A stretch of 64,000 bases of DNA from CAVQZC01 sp963718315 (GCA_963718315.1 CAVQZC010000013.1:1-64000); one strand, 5' to 3'. Shown: positions 27,411-36,963, counted from the stretch's first letter. A program made the numbers and translations. Notes: generated by a model not told the origin, from the letters alone.

Positions 27411-29304
27411 ATGGCCTCAGCCGCGAACTCCCGGTCGCTGTCGGGCACCACCGCCTGGGCGCGCACCGTGCAGACGCCGCTGCGCGAGTTCCTGTCCACC
27501 GAGACCGGCAGCGCTGCGGTGCTTCTGGGGGCAACGGTGGCCGCGCTGGCCTGGGTGAACCTGGACGCGTCCTCCTACACCAGCCTGTGGACCGTCCGAC
27601 GTCTCGATCCAGGTCGGCGCCCACGGCATCGCCATGGACCTGCGGGAGTGGGTGAACGCCGGGCTGATGACGTTCTTCTTCTTCGTGGTCGGCCTCGAGG
27701 CGCGGCGCGAGTTCGACATGGGCGAGTTGCGCGAGCGACGGCGGGTTGCCCTGCCGGCCCTGGCAGGCCTGGCGGGCATCGTCACGCCGGTGGCGATCTA
27801 CCTGCTGTTGAACGCGGGCAAGGGGACGGCGCATGGCTGGGGTACGGCGATGTCGACGGACACGGCGTTCGCGCTGGGCATGCTGGCGCTGGTCGGCCCC
27901 CGGCTGCACGCCCGGCTGCAGGCGTTCATGCTCACCGTTGTCATCGTCGACGACCTGCTCGCGCTGGTCGTGATCGCCGTCGTCTACACCAAGGAGATCC
28001 ACCGGACGGAGCTGCTGATGGCGGTCGCAGTGCTGGCCGTCGCCGTCGCCTGCCGGGTCGCCGGGATCCACGTTGGGATCCTCTACGTCGCCCTGGGCAC
28101 GGCGGCCTGGATCGCGATGGAGAAGTCGGGCGTCGACCCGGTGGTGGTCGGCCTGGTGATGGGCCTGATGGCCTCGGCATACCCGTCGGCCCGCGTCGAC
28201 CTGGAGCGCGCCACCGACCTCTTTCGCGAGTTCCGGGAGCAGCCGACGGCCGAACTGGCCCGCAGCGCGACGGCCGGCGTGCGGGCGGCGGTCTCGCCCA
28301 ACCAGCGCCTGCAGCAGGCGTTCCACCCGTATACGAGCTACCTGATCGTCCCGCTGTTCGCCCTCGCCAACGCCGGCATCGTGCTCAGCTGGAGCTTCCT
28401 CTCCAGTGCGTTCACCTCGTCGATCACCCTCGGCATCCTGATCGGCTACGTGCTCGGCAAGCCGGTCGGAATCGTCGGCGCATCGTGGCTGGTGACCCGG
28501 CTGACCCGGGGACGGCTGCGGCCGCCGGTCGGCTGGGTGTCGGTCTTCGGCGGCGGCACGATCGCCGGCATCGGATTCACGGTGTCGATCCTGATCGCGA
28601 CCCTGGTGTTCCACGGCCGGCACCTGGAGGAGGCGAAGCTGGGCGTGCTGACCGCGGCGCTGACCGCCTCGACGATCACATGGATCGTGTTCCGGGCGAC
28701 GGCGCTGCTGCCTGCGCGGCTTCGCATCCGGGCCCTGGTCGGCAGTTCGGAGGTGCTGATCGACCTGGCCGTGGACGTCGATCCCGAGCGCGACCACATC
28801 CGCGGGCCGATGGAGGCTCCGGTGACGGTGGTCGAGTACGGCGACTTCGAATGCCCGTTCTGCGGACAGGCCGAGCCGGTCGTCCGCGACCTCCTCGCGG
28901 ATTTCGGCGACGCCCGGTACGTCTGGCGGCACCTGCCGCTGAACGACGTCCACCCCAACGCCCAGATCGCCGCCGAGGCCGCCGAGGCCGCCGCCGACCA
29001 GGGCAAGTTCTGGGAGATGCACGACCTGCTGCTCGCGCACCAGACCGAGCTGAAGGTCCGCGACCTGCTGGGCTACGCCGAGCAGCTCGAGCTCGACCGC
29101 GACCGGTTTCGCGAGGCGCTGCACAAGCACGAGGGCGCGGCCCGGATCGCCGAGGACGTCGACTCGGCCGACCTCAGCGGCGTGGCCGGGACGCCCGCCT
29201 TCTTCGTGAACGGCATCCGGCACAACGGCGCCTACGACCTGGCAACGCTGTCGGCGGCGGTGAAGGGGGCGAAGGCACGGGCCGCCGTTGCGGCGATCAG
29301 CTAG
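27411..29304 (+). CDS. nhaA: NhaA Na+/H+ antiporter fused to a DsbA-like thioredoxin domain (one frameshift)
   Basis: About 631 residues. Residues 1-430 form an NhaA-type antiporter: FFFFVVGLEARREF, STDTAFALG, VVDDLLALVVIA with the paired Asp of the ion site, and FGGGTIAGIGFTVSILIA. The last 170 residues are a DSBA/thioredoxin-like domain with EYGDFECPFCGQAEP (CPFC active site) and a cis-Pro in GVAGTPAFFVNG. One frame break near 27597 (WTV then DVSIQVG). The Cys domain probably sits in the cytoplasm or outside depending on helix count. The 3' end overlaps the convergent gene by 8 bases. Confidence 0.9.
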
Positions 29305-30127
29305 CCCTGGGCGCGAACTCGTGGATGTCGTCCTCGCCGTGGGCGATCACGCTGTAGGACGATTCCGGCACCTCCGTCCAGGCGCCGGCGAGGTCGCCGA
29401 TCGGCTCCGACACGACCAGCCGGGACGCATCCGACACCTGCTGCAGGATTGGGGCGTCAGGGTGCTGCTCACGCAAGGCGGAGACGTTGTTCGAGTAGAA
29501 GAGCGACCGCGACTGGTGTGCGCTCGAGTACCGGAACACCCACAGCGTGGTGCCGTCGGTCGTGGCAACGGTCATCTGCATCGGCTGGTCGACGCCGTGG
29601 CGCGCGCCGATCTGCTCGATCAGCCCGACTGCCCGCTGCACTGCTCCCGGGGGATCGTCCTCGAGGCCCATGCTGAGGGCCAGGTAGAAGAACACCTCGG
29701 AGTCGGTCGAACCCTCGATCTCGGGATAGAGCGACGGGTCGACCGCCAGCACGATCTCGCGCTTCAGCTGATGGAACTCGCCGATCAGGCCGTTGTGCAT
29801 CCACAGCCAGCGGCCATGGCGAAATGGGTGGCAGTTGGTCTGCTGGATCGCCGAGCCGGACGACGCGCGGATGTGGGCGAACACCATCGGCGAGGAGATG
29901 TGCGCCGCCAGGTTGCGCAGGTTGCGGTCGTTCCATGCCGGTTCGACGCTGTGGAAGACGCCGGGCGTCTCGCCCAGCCCGTACCAGCCGATGCCGAACC
30001 CGTCGCCGTTGGTGGGCTCGGCGCCCATCGTCGAGTGCAGGCTCTGGTCGATCAGCGAATGCTTCGGCTTCAGCAGCAGGTCGACCATGGTCAGCGGCGA
30101 TCCGGAGTAGGCAAGCCATCGGCACAT
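29297..30127 (-). CDS. Class II glutamine amidotransferase (EgtC/YafJ-like)
   Basis: 276 residues. Starts with MCRWLAYSG so that Cys2 is the N-terminal nucleophile after Met removal, the hallmark of Ntn-type glutaminases. FAHIRASSGSAIQQTNCHPF and LWMHNGLIGEF are the conserved substrate-channel motifs. Members hydrolyse gamma-glutamyl amides; EgtC acts in ergothioneine synthesis, but no egt genes are here, so the role is open. A gamma-glutamyl hydrolase role for products of the GS-like ligase is conceivable but the genes are 11 kb apart. Confidence 0.85.
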   Translation of the reverse strand: MCRWLAYSGSPLTMVDLLLKPKHSLIDQSLHSTMGAEPTNGDGFGIGWYGLGETPGVFHSVEPAWNDRNLRNLAAHISSPMVFAHIRASSGSAIQQTNCHPFRHGRWLWMHNGLIGEFHQLKREIVLAVDPSLYPEIEGSTDSEVFFYLALSMGLEDDPPGAVQRAVGLIEQIGARHGVDQPMQMTVATTDGTTLWVFRYSSAHQSRSLFYSNNVSALREQHPDAPILQQVSDASRLVVSEPIGDLAGAWTEVPESSYSVIAHGEDDIHEFAPRAS

Positions 30128-30218
30128 CGGCGCAGTATCCGGCCTGGCGGCCGCACAGCGCATCATCCCGACGAGATGAAGCACTCGAAGGGCTGTAAAT
30201 CACTGGTAGGATCGGCTC

Positions 30219-31757
30219 GTGAGGGGGGTTCAGGCCAAACTGGTGGCATTCGGTGCGCTGGTCGCACTGGCACTCGCCGGCGCGGGCGCCTCGTCCGCGG
30301 TCGCCGCCTCGCCTCGCCTTGCGCCGCACCTGGCCGGTGCCGACCCTCAGGCGACCATCAAGGTGGCGCAGTTCAACTGCGACATCTCCGACGAGTACCC
30401 GCAGATCCCCGCGACACTGGTCGCCCGGGCAATCCGTGCCAGCGGCGCCGACGTTGTCGGCATCGAGGAAGGCGGAGGCGAGATCCCGCAGATCGCCCAG
30501 GCGCTGGGCTGGCAGTACTACGACGTGCGGATGCAGATCGTGTCCCGGCTGCCGCTGATCGACCCGCCGCAGGGCAACGGCCTGTTCACCTACGTCGAGG
30601 TCTCACCGGGCCGCGTTGCCGCGTTGGAGAACGTGCACCTTCCGTCGAACCGCTACGGGCCGAACATGATCAAGAGAGGCGCCACGGCTGCGGAGGTGCT
30701 GGCCGTGGAGCGCAAGGTGCGGCTGCCCGCCGTCAAGCCCGACCTGGTGGAGGCAAAGAAGCTGATGGCGCAGGGAATCCCGGTGTTCCTGACCGGAGAC
30801 TTCAACTCGCCGTCGTTCCACGACTGGACGAAGGCCACCGTCGGGCTGCGCCCGGAGCTGAAGTTCCCGCTTCGCTGGCCGGCGTCGCTCGCGGTCGAGA
30901 AGGCCGGCTTCACCGACTCGTTCCGCGCGGTCTACCCGGATCCCGTCACGGTGCCGGGGCTGACCTGGCCGACGCACCGGACGTACAAGCACACCGAGCG
31001 CTTCGCCAATGCGCCGAAGGACCGGATCGACTTCGTGTTCTCGCATGGCGCAACGCCGATAGCGAGCAACATCATCGGGGAACCGGGAGCGCCGGGCATC
31101 ACGAAGAGCATCTCGCCCTGGCCGTCCGACCACCGACTGGTCGTGTCGACGTTCACGCTCGACGGCGCAACGCCCCCCACTCTGGTCACCGTGCCCCAGC
31201 GGCTCGTCGCCACGGGCACCCCGGTGCCGGTGTCGTTCCACGCAGACGGAGCCGCCAAGGGCACGATCGTCATCGAGCGGCTGGATCCCGGCCCGGCAGC
31301 AGTGGTCGCAGCCAGGCACGTCCAGGGCACGGATCTGCAGGGCCTGGGGACCGAGACGTTCGCCAGCGACCTGTGGACTCCCGGCGCATACGAGGTGCTG
31401 CTGCGGAGCGGCAGCCAGACGCTCTCCACCTTCCCGTTCTGGGTCGAGGCGCCGGGCACGCCGCCGGCCATCTACACGTCGTCACGCACGTTCGCGGTCG
31501 GCGATCCGGTCGTGGTCAACGTGCGCAACGCGCCGGGCGAGCGCTGGGACTGGCTGGGGATCTACACGCGCGGCGCCAACCCCAACGTCGCCCCCTACCT
31601 GATGTGGAGCTACACGAGCTCGGCGATCGACGGCCAGATCAGCCTCGGCCCCTACGCGCACGGCCACTGGCCGCTGCCTGCGGGCAAGTACACCGTCTAC
31701 CTGCTCCGCGACGACATGTACGTCACGATGGCGCGGGCAGACTTCCGCATCCGCTGA
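30219..31757 (+). CDS. Secreted endonuclease/exonuclease/phosphatase-family protein
   Basis: 512 residues with an N-terminal signal peptide ending near ASSAVAASP. The EEP catalytic domain shows VAQFNCDI (Asn), VGIEEGGG (metal Glu), TGDFNSPSF (GDFN) and PSDHRLVV (SDH). The C-terminal 170 residues are two beta domains; the last has a pattern (VVNVRNAPGERWDWLGIY) shared with calcium-binding Ig-like modules fused to phosphoesterases. Likely an extracellular phosphodiesterase or sphingomyelinase/nuclease; substrate unknown. Confidence 0.82.
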   Translation: MRGVQAKLVAFGALVALALAGAGASSAVAASPRLAPHLAGADPQATIKVAQFNCDISDEYPQIPATLVARAIRASGADVVGIEEGGGEIPQIAQALGWQYYDVRMQIVSRLPLIDPPQGNGLFTYVEVSPGRVAALENVHLPSNRYGPNMIKRGATAAEVLAVERKVRLPAVKPDLVEAKKLMAQGIPVFLTGDFNSPSFHDWTKATVGLRPELKFPLRWPASLAVEKAGFTDSFRAVYPDPVTVPGLTWPTHRTYKHTERFANAPKDRIDFVFSHGATPIASNIIGEPGAPGITKSISPWPSDHRLVVSTFTLDGATPPTLVTVPQRLVATGTPVPVSFHADGAAKGTIVIERLDPGPAAVVAARHVQGTDLQGLGTETFASDLWTPGAYEVLLRSGSQTLSTFPFWVEAPGTPPAIYTSSRTFAVGDPVVVNVRNAPGERWDWLGIYTRGANPNVAPYLMWSYTSSAIDGQISLGPYAHGHWPLPAGKYTVYLLRDDMYVTMARADFRIR

Positions 31758-32515
31758 GCGGGATCGCCGCCAGGCTTGGCGCTGCGGGCTTCATCGCCGC
31801 GGACGAGGAAGCACTCCAGCTGGAGGCGCGGGCGGGCACTGATGTCACGCTACTGGAGGAGCTTGTCCGCCGCCGTCTGACCGGCGAGCCGCTCGCCTGG
31901 ATCACCGGCTCGACGGAGTTCTGCGGCCTTCAGATCGCGGTCGACCCCGGCGTCTACGTTCCCCGCTGGCACACGGAGCGCCTGGCCGAGCGAGCCGCCG
32001 AAGTGCTGCCGGACGAGGGCGCCGCGATCGACGTCTGCACCGGTAGCGGTGCGGTTGCCGCGGTGCTGCAGGCGCGCCGCCCGGCCGCCCGGGTGGTGGC
32101 GACCGATCTCGACGAGGCATCCGTCGCCTGCGCCAGGCGCAACGGGGTCGAGGCGTACCGCGGCGACCTGTTCGGCCCGGTGCCCGCCGAGCTGGCGGGC
32201 CGCACCGACGTCGTCGTCGCAGTGCCCCCCTACGTGCCGACACGGGAGCTTCCCCTGCTCCAGCGCGACACGCTCACGTTCGAATCGCCCACCGCCTACG
32301 ACGGCGGTGCCGACGGCACGGACGTCCTGCGCCGCATCCTGGCCGAGAGCCCGCGGTTCTTGCGGCCCGGTGGGACGGTGCTGCTCGAGCTCGGCGGCCG
32401 GCAGCCCGACGTCCTCGAGCCCGAGCTCGGGCGGGTCGGCTACACCAGCATCCGGCTGATCACCGACGAGGACGGGCAGCTGCGGGGTCTTGAAGCCCGG
32501 TCTTCGTCTAGATGA
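31754..32515 (+). CDS. PrmC/HemK-related protein-glutamine methyltransferase-like protein
   Basis: About 253 residues. The N-terminal helical domain is short (ARLGAAGFIAADEEALQL), followed by EPLAWITGSTEFCGLQIAVDPGVYVPRWHTERLAERA and the SAM-binding motif DVCTGSGAVAAVL. The catalytic NPPY of PrmC reads VPPY (AVPPYVPT), so the substrate-binding Asn is absent. This resembles the PrmC-related family of unknown substrate. No ATG, GTG or TTG lies in frame near the expected start; coordinates begin at a CTG overlapping the previous stop, so the 5' end is uncertain. Confidence 0.72.
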   Translation: MSGIAARLGAAGFIAADEEALQLEARAGTDVTLLEELVRRRLTGEPLAWITGSTEFCGLQIAVDPGVYVPRWHTERLAERAAEVLPDEGAAIDVCTGSGAVAAVLQARRPAARVVATDLDEASVACARRNGVEAYRGDLFGPVPAELAGRTDVVVAVPPYVPTRELPLLQRDTLTFESPTAYDGGADGTDVLRRILAESPRFLRPGGTVLLELGGRQPDVLEPELGRVGYTSIRLITDEDGQLRGLEARSSSR

Positions 32516-32855
32516 GCCGAGGGCCGAGCACCAGCACGACCCCGATCAGCAGGCAGCAGAGCAGTCCGAAGCGCGTCAGCCGGCCGACGGCCCGGTGGGC
32601 GTGGTAGCCGGCGACCAGACCCGCGACCGCCACGATCTCACCCGTTGCCAGCGCGGCGCGGGGCGCGCGGGTCACGTCGCGGAGCGTCCGGCCCTGCCAG
32701 AACTCGATCATGCGCTCCGCCTCGCGGCGGGCGGCGCGCCGGTAGACCGGCAGCCCACGGCGGCGCGTGATCCAGTAGCCGAGCGCTTCCATCGCCTCGG
32801 CCGGATCGGGTGCGTTCAGCTCTCGCAACACGTCGTCGTCGGCGGTCTGGCCCAC
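32508..32855 (-). CDS. Small membrane-anchored hypothetical protein
   Basis: 115 residues from GTG 32855. The N-terminal half is soluble and basic (AMEALGYWITRRRGLPVYRRAARREAER) and the C-terminal half carries two hydrophobic stretches, ending LLCCLLIGVVLVLGPRLI. No family is recognised. Its 3' end overlaps the PrmC-like gene convergently by 8 bases. Confidence 0.6.
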   Translation of the reverse strand: MGQTADDDVLRELNAPDPAEAMEALGYWITRRRGLPVYRRAARREAERMIEFWQGRTLRDVTRAPRAALATGEIVAVAGLVAGYHAHRAVGRLTRFGLLCCLLIGVVLVLGPRLI

Positions 32856-32904
32856 ACCATGAGGATAGCGCCGGGACTGCGTCAGAGCACGCCCCGTCGA
32901 GCGT

Positions 32905-33528
32905 CTACGCGACCTCCGCCACGCCGACGACCAGCGGGCTGACGAACTCCGGCACATGCTTCAGCGTGTCGTGCTCGACGTGGGTGACGGCGAAGCCGGC
33001 GTTGCGGATCCCGTCGAGCGTCGGCCGGTTGCAGTGGCATCCGTGGGCGATTCGCAGGTTGATCGGCGCCATCCGGTCCTGCTTGCGGGCCAGCCGCTCG
33101 TCGCCCGACCGCACGTGCTCGATGAAGAGCAGCTTGCCGCCCGGCCGCAGCACCCGGCGCAGCTCGCGGAGGGCCCGCGGCTGGTCGTCGACGGTGCACA
33201 GGACGAGCGTCGAGACGACGACGTCGAAGCTGTCGTCGCTGAACGGCAGGTCCTCCGCCGGTGCACGCAGGAACATGGCGTCCGGCGTCTGCTCGTCCAT
33301 CCGCTGCCGGAGCCTCTTCGCCATCGGCCGCTCCGGCTCGGTGATGGTCAGCGAGCTGACTCCGTTGCGGTAGTAGGGCAGGTTCGCGCCGGTGCCGCCC
33401 CCGATCTCCAGCACGTCCCCCGAGGCGCCCGCGAGCAGCGTCTCGCGGTGTGCCGCCATCCCTGCCTGCTCCGATTTCGCGCTCATCCGGTCGTAGATCG
33501 CCGCGAAGATGTGGCCCCAGATGCTCAT
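32905..33528 (-). CDS. Class I SAM-dependent methyltransferase
   Basis: 207 residues. ATG 33528 is preceded by AGGAGACGATC. SAM motif I is VLEIGGGTGANLPYY, motif II region LRAPAEDLPFSDDSFDVVVSTLVLC, motif III LRPGGKLLFIEHVR. This matches the UbiE/methyltransferase 11 type often called phosphatidylethanolamine or small-molecule methyltransferases (METTL7-like). The HGCHCNRPT stretch near the C-terminus is typical of that subgroup. Substrate unknown. Confidence 0.85.
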   Translation of the reverse strand: MSIWGHIFAAIYDRMSAKSEQAGMAAHRETLLAGASGDVLEIGGGTGANLPYYRNGVSSLTITEPERPMAKRLRQRMDEQTPDAMFLRAPAEDLPFSDDSFDVVVSTLVLCTVDDQPRALRELRRVLRPGGKLLFIEHVRSGDERLARKQDRMAPINLRIAHGCHCNRPTLDGIRNAGFAVTHVEHDTLKHVPEFVSPLVVGVAEVA

Positions 33529-33598
33529 GATCGTCTCCTGGTCGAGTGGACACCTCGACGATAGGCAGGGCCGGATCGGCGAACCTGGGGCGTTCGAC

Positions 33599-35202
33599 TC
33601 ATCTTTGCGGTGCTGACAACGGCACGCCTGCCGGCGGAAACTCCTCCTCCGGAAGCAGCCCGTGCTGCATCGCAAACAGGCCGGCGCTCGTCCGGGTCGA
33701 CACCCCGAGCTTCGCGTAGATGTGCTCGATGTGATTGGCGACCGTCTTGGGCGAGATCACAAGCTCCTGGGCGATCGCCTTGTTCGAGAGCCCACGAGCC
33801 AGCACGCGGAGCACCTCGACCTCCCGCTGGGTGAGCCCGGCGGGGCCCTCGCGGCGGCGACGTACGCGGTGACCTGCCGCGCCGAGCACCGCCTCCACGA
33901 CGTCGGCGTCGAGCCTGCCCGCGCGCACGTCGGCGCGGAGCTCCGCCGCCGCCTCGTCGGCCGTGAGCGCCGGCCGGTAGGGCCTGGGCTCGCGCATCGC
34001 CTGGTAGGCATCGGCGGCGCCCAGGATCCGTGCCGGGCGGGAGATGGACGGCCCCGGGAGCCCGCGCGGGTAGCCGGAACCGTCGAGCCGCTCGCGGTGC
34101 TGGACGGCGATCTCCCCCAGCCCGCGCCAGCGCCTGCGACTGGTGGAGCATTCGCTCGGTCAGGTACGGATGGATCCGCACGCGCTCCCACTCCCCCACA
34201 CCCAGCGGCCCGGGCTTGTCCCAGATCGAGTTGGACACGCCAAGCCGCCCCAGGTCGTGCACCAGCCCCGCCCGCCGCAGCGTTCTGATCTCGTGGTCAG
34301 GGAGGCCGAGCTGGGTGCCGGTGGCCGCCGCCAGGTCGGAAACTGCGCGGGCGTGACCGAGCATGTAGGGCGACTTCAGGTCGACGAAGCTCGCGATCGC
34401 AGCCAACGCGGTTTCGAACTGCTCGCCGTAGACGACGCGGCTTAGCCCGGGCTCTGCCGCAATCACGGCATCCCAGGTCGCCACCGCGTCGAGATCCGAC
34501 AGGATCGGCTCGGCGTGTGCCGCCATGGCCCGGGCGAGCTGGGGGTCGAACTGCTTGCCGCCACGGCTGTCGGTCAGATCCCTGACCGCGGGCACCCCTC
34601 CCACCCGGTAGGCCACCTCTACGAACTCGCCGAGCTGGGCAAGCCGAGCCGGCAGCGGCACGGCCTCCCCGCTCAGCTCGCCGGGCCAGCCGCGGCCGTC
34701 CCACTGCTCGTAGGCTCCGCCCAGGGCCACCAGCACCTCGTCAGGCAGCTGCAGCTGGCGCCCCAGCTCCTGGGCCATCTCGGCGTGGTGGGCGATCATG
34801 CCGTCGACCTCGCGGTGACCCGACAGGGCGAACTCCAGGCCGACCCGGAAGCGGTGCAGCGGCGGGTGCCCGGAGCCAAGACGGCGCATGCCGGCCGCGG
34901 CGCCTCGAACGCTGCCGGAACTCGTGGTCGTACTTGCCCGACTTGAGCGCGATGTCGTCGCCGAACCACTTGGCCTGCTCGTGCGCGTCGGAGTGGCAGC
35001 CGACGTTGATCAGCAGCGCCGTGTAGTAGACGGTCGCCCGCGTCTGCTGGTCGACGCCGATGCGCTCGGCAAGGCGCAGCGCTATCAGCGTCTGGCGCAG
35101 CACGTGCTCCATCGGCTGGCCGAACCCGAGGTCGATGCCCAGCGACAGCGCCGCTACGAGCTCTGCCAACCGCACGCCCGCGCGATCGGTCTCCCCAGCC
35201 AC
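33599..35202 (-). CDS. HD-GYP domain protein with LuxR-type DNA-binding domain (two frameshifts)
   Basis: About 534 residues. The N-terminal repeat (LRQTLIALRLAERIGVD) resembles an HD-domain half but the HD motif reads NVG instead of HDxG. The second repeat is complete: GLVHDLGRLGVSN, HPYLTERML, QHRERLDGSGYPRGL (GYP). The C-terminal 65 residues are a LuxR helix-turn-helix (LTQREVEVLRVLARGLSNKAIAQELVISPKTVANHIEHIYAKLGV). This would join cyclic-dinucleotide turnover or sensing directly to transcription. Frame breaks near 34897 and 34128. The nearby genes give no target. Confidence 0.85.
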
Positions 35203-35230
35203 GGGCAGAGCCTACTCCCTGAGAGCGCGT

Positions 35231-35262
35231 CGCCCCTCACGACCCGTGGGTCGTGAGGGGCG
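35231..35262 (-). terminator. Terminator hairpin of the peroxiredoxin gene
   Basis: Perfect 15-bp stem (35231-35245 with 35248-35262, 2-base loop) starting 21 bases beyond the peroxiredoxin stop. It also serves the gap to the next minus-strand gene. The stem core GTGAGGGGCG is shared with the hairpin at 1726-1755. Confidence 0.65.
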
Positions 35263-35283
35263 CAGTCCCTGTCTCGCAGCAGC

Positions 35284-35940
35284 TCAGTGAGGCTGCGGAA
35301 CGATGCGGATGTAGGGCTTCGGCTCTTCCCACTCGCCGAAGATCTCCTTCGCCTGCTCGTTGTTGACCGAGCCGGCGATGATGACGTCGTCCCCCTCGTG
35401 CCAGTTGACGGGCGTCGCGACCTTGTGCTTCGCCGTCAGCTGGAGCGAGTCGATCACCCGCAGCACCTCGTCGAAGTTGCGGCCGGTGGTCATCGGGTAG
35501 ACCAGGATCAGCTTGATCTTCTTGTCCGGGCCGATGACGAACACGTTGCGCACGGTCTGGTTGTCTGCCGGGGTGCGCTCGCCCGAGTCGCCCTCTGTCT
35601 CGGCGGGGAGCATGCCGTAGAGCTTCGAGACATGGAAGTCGTCGTCGCCGATGATCGGGTAGTTGGGCGCGGTGCCCTGGGTCTCCTCGATGTCCTTGGC
35701 CCAGCCGGCGTGCTTGTCGACGGAGTCGACCGACAGCCCGATGACCTTGGTGTTCCGCTTGTCGAACTCGGGCTTGATGCTGGCCATGTAGCCGAGCTCG
35801 GTCGTGCAGACCGGAGTGAAGTTCTTCGGATGCGAGAACAGCACTGCCCACGAGTCTCCGATCCAGTCATGGAAGTGGATCGGCCCCTCGGTCGTCTGCG
35901 CCTCAAAGTCCGGCGCGGTATCCCCCAACTTCACGCTCAA
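35284..35940 (-). CDS. 1-Cys peroxiredoxin (Prx6 type)
   Basis: 218 residues. The peroxidatic motif is HPKNFTPVCTTEL with Cys near residue 45, and the long C-terminal dimerisation arm (NWHEGDDVIIAGSVNNEQAKEIFGEWE) is diagnostic of the Prx6 group. No resolving Cys is present. It reduces hydrogen peroxide and organic hydroperoxides with an external thiol. The start is TTG 35940, preceded by AAGGAGGATCACG. A perfect 12-bp palindrome (35965-35976) lies 25 bases upstream. Confidence 0.93.
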   Translation of the reverse strand: MSVKLGDTAPDFEAQTTEGPIHFHDWIGDSWAVLFSHPKNFTPVCTTELGYMASIKPEFDKRNTKVIGLSVDSVDKHAGWAKDIEETQGTAPNYPIIGDDDFHVSKLYGMLPAETEGDSGERTPADNQTVRNVFVIGPDKKIKLILVYPMTTGRNFDEVLRVIDSLQLTAKHKVATPVNWHEGDDVIIAGSVNNEQAKEIFGEWEEPKPYIRIVPQPH

Positions 35941-35964
35941 CGTGATCCTCCTTGGTCGTTCGCG

Positions 35965-35976
35965 TTTGGATCCAAA
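35965..35976. promoter_or_regulatory. Operator-like palindrome upstream of the peroxiredoxin
   Basis: TTTGGATCCAAA, a perfect 12-bp palindrome between the peroxiredoxin ribosome binding site and a possible minus-strand -10 (TAGACT). Position suits a repressor site; regulator unknown. Confidence 0.35.
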
Positions 35977-36123
35977 GTCTAGATCATTGACGCCACCTCG
36001 GGATCCACGGAGCGGGAGAAACCGGCCGGTAGAAAGACCCGCTCGATTACGCCGGAACGAGGATTGTCCCAGCCGAGGCGCGCCCCTACAGTGACCTCAC
36101 AACCCCTCGTGAGGTGAAGCTCC

Positions 36124-36333
36124 ATGACCACTGGAAGGGACGTACTGGCGGCCGCCGGCGACCTGCCGCTGCGCGACCGGCTCGTAATCGCGATCGCCAT
36201 GGTGGAACGGTCGACCGGGGAGCGGACGCTGACCGGCACGGATCGGGTCCGTCTGCTGCTCGCGCTCGACCTGGTGTGCGATGTGACCGAGCGGGCGACC
36301 GCCCAAGCCGGGCCGCGTCTGCCGTCCGGCTAG
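36124..36333 (+). CDS. Small hypothetical protein (69 aa)
   Basis: Acidic/amphipathic protein starting MTTGRDVLAAAGDLPLRDRLVIAIAMVERSTGER, mostly helical in appearance, no membrane segment. GTGAGGTGAAGC precedes ATG 36124. Not recognised. Convergent with the methyltransferase at 36340. Confidence 0.5.
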   Translation: MTTGRDVLAAAGDLPLRDRLVIAIAMVERSTGERTLTGTDRVRLLLALDLVCDVTERATAQAGPRLPSG

Positions 36334-36339
36334 GGCCGG

Positions 36340-36963
36340 TCAGCCGCGCTTGACCGCCGCGTACCAGCCCTGCACCTCGGCCTCCTCGAGGTTGGTCTGG
36401 AATACCATCGGCTCGATCGACTCGATCTCCCAGCCGTTCGCGAAGCTCGATTCGATCTCGGCCCGGGTGACGCGGCGCGGCCCCCAGTCCCCCGGCTGGC
36501 GGTCGCTGAAGCAGAGCAGGTGGTAGCGGGCGCCGGCCATGGTCGCCGCGCCCAGGCTAGCGACGTACCGGGCGCGCTCGTCGTCTTCAAAGACGTGGAA
36601 CAGGCCACAGTCCAGCACGGTGTCGAAGCGCTCGCCGAACCGCCCAAGCTCGAGCACATCGAAGACCAGGAACCGCACCTCCAGGCCGCGGTCGCGGGCC
36701 TTCTGCTCGGCGATCTCGATCGCGGCCGGGGCGAAGTCGATGCCGGTTGCGTCGAACCCACGCGCAGACGCCATCAGCGCATGCTCGCCGGTGCCACACC
36801 CGGCGTCCAGCACCCGTCCCTGCAGGGCGCCGGCATCGGCCAGCGCAAGGAACGCAGGCTGCGGTCGGCCGATGTCCCACGGCGGCTTCCCGGCGTAGGA
36901 CGCGTTGAAGTCGTCGGCCTGTCTGGCGAGCCGCCCACCGCTGGGATCCGGTTGAGACGCCAT
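36340..36963 (-). CDS. Class I SAM-dependent methyltransferase
   Basis: 207 residues from ATG 36963. Motif I is VLDAGCGTGEHALM, followed by ATGIDFAPAAIEIAEQKA and the acidic VLDCGLFHVFEDDERARYV. The N-terminal FNASYAGKPPWDIGRPQPAF matches the thiopurine/TellB-like and thiol methyltransferase group found in actinobacteria. Probably cytoplasmic and acting on a small molecule; substrate unknown. Confidence 0.85.
   Translation of the reverse strand: MASQPDPSGGRLARQADDFNASYAGKPPWDIGRPQPAFLALADAGALQGRVLDAGCGTGEHALMASARGFDATGIDFAPAAIEIAEQKARDRGLEVRFLVFDVLELGRFGERFDTVLDCGLFHVFEDDERARYVASLGAATMAGARYHLLCFSDRQPGDWGPRRVTRAEIESSFANGWEIESIEPMVFQTNLEEAEVQGWYAAVKRG

Noticed and set aside
29288..32515. 1075-codon plus-strand open frame
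   Set aside because: Most of it is a shadow across two other genes; only its last 250 codons (the PrmC-like protein) are real.
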